In this document: piece by piece, positions 39,801-42,800 of the stretch
Layout: every line of letters begins with the position of its first letter
How positions within the stretch are numbered: position 1 is the stretch's first letter
NCBI GenBank assembly: GCA_948146395.1
Contig: OX411548.1
Coordinates: forward strand, 35,968,912 to 36,032,911
Direction: 5' to 3'
Source: Fragum whitleyi
Taxonomy: Eukaryota; Mollusca; Bivalvia; Cardiida; Cardiidae
DNA length: 64,000 nucleotides
Program-made: the position numbers and the translations under genes
Notes under the pieces: model-generated
What the model was told of the DNA's origin: nothing
The model's input: only the letters and a program-made list of their open reading frames with translations
The model's database searches: none

Positions 39801-42800
39801 AAATACCTTGCATACTTTGAGTTAATGCACACAATTCTCAATGTCTACCATCACACATATTATGAAATCATTAGATATGCCATGTAAATGCATACATATT
39901 TGATTTTCAGTGGTCAGTGTAAACTATTGTAAGTGCCTATAAATATTTATAGACACAATTGTTTTGTCCTGACCAATGGATTTATTCTGTACAAGAGACA
40001 AGAGTAATTTCATGAAACTTTGTGGGACAAGTGAGTTGGTATTTCCTGTCAAAAACTCAAAGCTAATTTTAAATAAGACATGACTGTCTTTATAAAGAAT
40101 AATTTAATCTAACAAATGTGAAAAGTGTAGAAGATATACATGAATGACTATTTTTACAATTCGAGGGTTTAGTGCAAGACTGTACTAAGTGTATATACAC
40201 TGTATATACACTTAGTACAGTCTTGCACTGAACCCTCTATTTGCAAATTAAACTATTTTTCTCATCATTCTCATCATTTCAGAGAAAGCTGTAAGAGCAA
40301 GACATGAGTCCATGACCTATGACCTCATCCCCACCCCTTTGTCTAGTCACCACAACAAGTCTATATGTATCAACTGTAGCCATGATAAAGAGAAAACCAT
40401 TACTGAACAAAATACAGGTATGCTCCTCATTCTTTCATTTGATTCTTCATTTATTCAATTTTTCATTCATTCAAAAAACTGGTGTAACAATATTTGTGTG
40501 ACTTAAATTTTGTTGATGAGCAACCCAAACTTTGTTTGAACAGCTTGAATAAAGCTGTATTTTCAAAGTTTAAGTAGCAAACAGATGATTTGTTGTAAGC
40601 CAATATTCACACATTGTCACAGTATAAGAACATTTATGTAGGTACTGTCTATTAAAGCCCTTTAGTTATAATTAAAATTTAGAAACCTTTGCCTTTATCT
40701 TATTTTGCAAACAGTTTAATTTTCAAAGTTACATTTATTTCTATTAAGTATATTAGGTAAATTAATGTCAGTGTATTTTTCCTATCTTTGGGCTGGGACG
40801 AAATTCACAGGGGAAAGTAATGTTTTCTCTCTATTTCTACACATATTGCAAATTTAACAGTGCTTAATGTTAATATTGCTACAATACATGTATTTAAGGT
40901 AGTTGAACTGTAATAGTTCCATAACTTTTCGGAACTCATGAGCTTTCACAAAGGTCAACTGAGGTTTCCTAATGAAACCATTAGGAAACCTTGGTTAACA
41001 CTGTAAATGTTCATTACTTCCAAAAAGTTGCAGAACTATCAGGGGTACACGACCTTATTTCATAATTATAGAAATTGAGACCCTCCAAACTCGTGTTGAT
41101 ATCCTCAAACCAACCAAAGACACCAGTCGATCTAGAACAGGCAGTATGAATGAACCATCCACTGAAACCTCTAGTAGTCAAACAAGTACAGCATCCGAAT
41201 CATGTAAGTAAACAACAGTACATGCAAGTAAACAAACAAGAGGGCTTTTCTGGCCACAAAGTGCTCACCTGAATAATGCTAGATGAATAAGAAGAAATTT
41301 ACAGACAAAAAGTTTTGAGAAGGCACATCAGAGAAACAGTTGAAAACTTTATTGAACTTGGTCCACTGCTCTGGAGAAGATGTTAAGAGATTTAAAATTA
41401 GCCAAGGCTTGCTGCTTCCCCAACCCCTCAACCCATTATTGGCCCTATTTAAAATTTCACAAAAAAAAATTGAAGGGTCACCAAAGAAACATTTTGTCCA
41501 AGTTAGGTTGAAATTGATCTAAAAGTTAGGGTTTACAGTATATGGAGTGCAGACATATTAATCTCAGATTTAAATAATCTAAAATGAATTAAAAAAATAT
41601 TAGAAAAATAAAAATATCAAAATCGCTGGTTGTAATAGAATAAAGTGAATACAGTAGATTAAACTTATGATATCAGTTAATACAATTATTAGTTAACGCC
41701 CATTTTTCATTGTCAAAAGAATAGATCTATCAGGATTTTACTCTAATATGAAAAATATTCATACTCATCATTGATATAAAAATTAGGAAAATTGATCTGT
41801 TGACTCTATTCCATTGCAAAATTTGCCCTGGTATTTTCTTGACCATTGATAATTGGCCTTGATAAATGAACTTGTCGGCAAATAGAATAGCCAATGTTGA
41901 ACAAGTCCTGCATGGGAAATGCACTCCACTGCTTATTGTATTGCTTGGATTTGAGCCTGAGCATGGCAATTTCAACAATTTCACATGTGCGCAACATAAA
42001 GACCCGGTTCAGCCTGTACAGCTGCACAGTCTGATCAGAGTCATTGCTATGTGTTCAGTAGACAGCTATGGACATAAATATGCTGTTCACAACCCAAGAA
42101 CAGTATTAACACGCTGTATGATTGTCCAGGCTGTTCAACACCTGTCCATTATGGATACACGAAATTGTTAGATATGTCATTTATTGAATTTTATTACAGC
42201 AGGTAAAAAGCTAACCCTTGACACACCTCATGGTCGGACCTGTGTTAGAAAGGAGATTTTACGTTTTGTGATCAATCTTAGCAGTTCTGTGGGCGTAAAG
42301 GGAGCAGAACAGGGATTACTCAGGTAGGAATCTTTGACATTCAAACTATATGTTGTCACTATTACATGTATTTCCTTAGTTTTGTATTTACGGTAAATTG
42401 TTTTAAATGGAGAAATAAAACAAAACAATACAAAAACACCATAGAAACACTTTAAAACTATTTTAAAACAAATTTTATTATTCAATTACGAGGATAAACA
42501 AACATACCCAGAAAAGATAAGTATTTCTTTACATAGTTTATATTGTGTCCAATAAGTTCAATGATATTCAAGAAAATGGTTTATGGATACTCTAGTTAAA
42601 CAGAAAGCCGGGTTAAACAGGATGGAAGAGAATTAATTTGAAGACTATCTGATCATGGTAAAGGAAGTTACAAATGTTTTACATTGAGCCATCGATATTT
42701 GTTAAGACAGTGAAAAAATGGCAAACAATTAATATAATCTGCTCAAAGTATTTGATTTTGGAAAAGGTGCATAAAACCTCTGTTGCATTTGGCGGTATGG

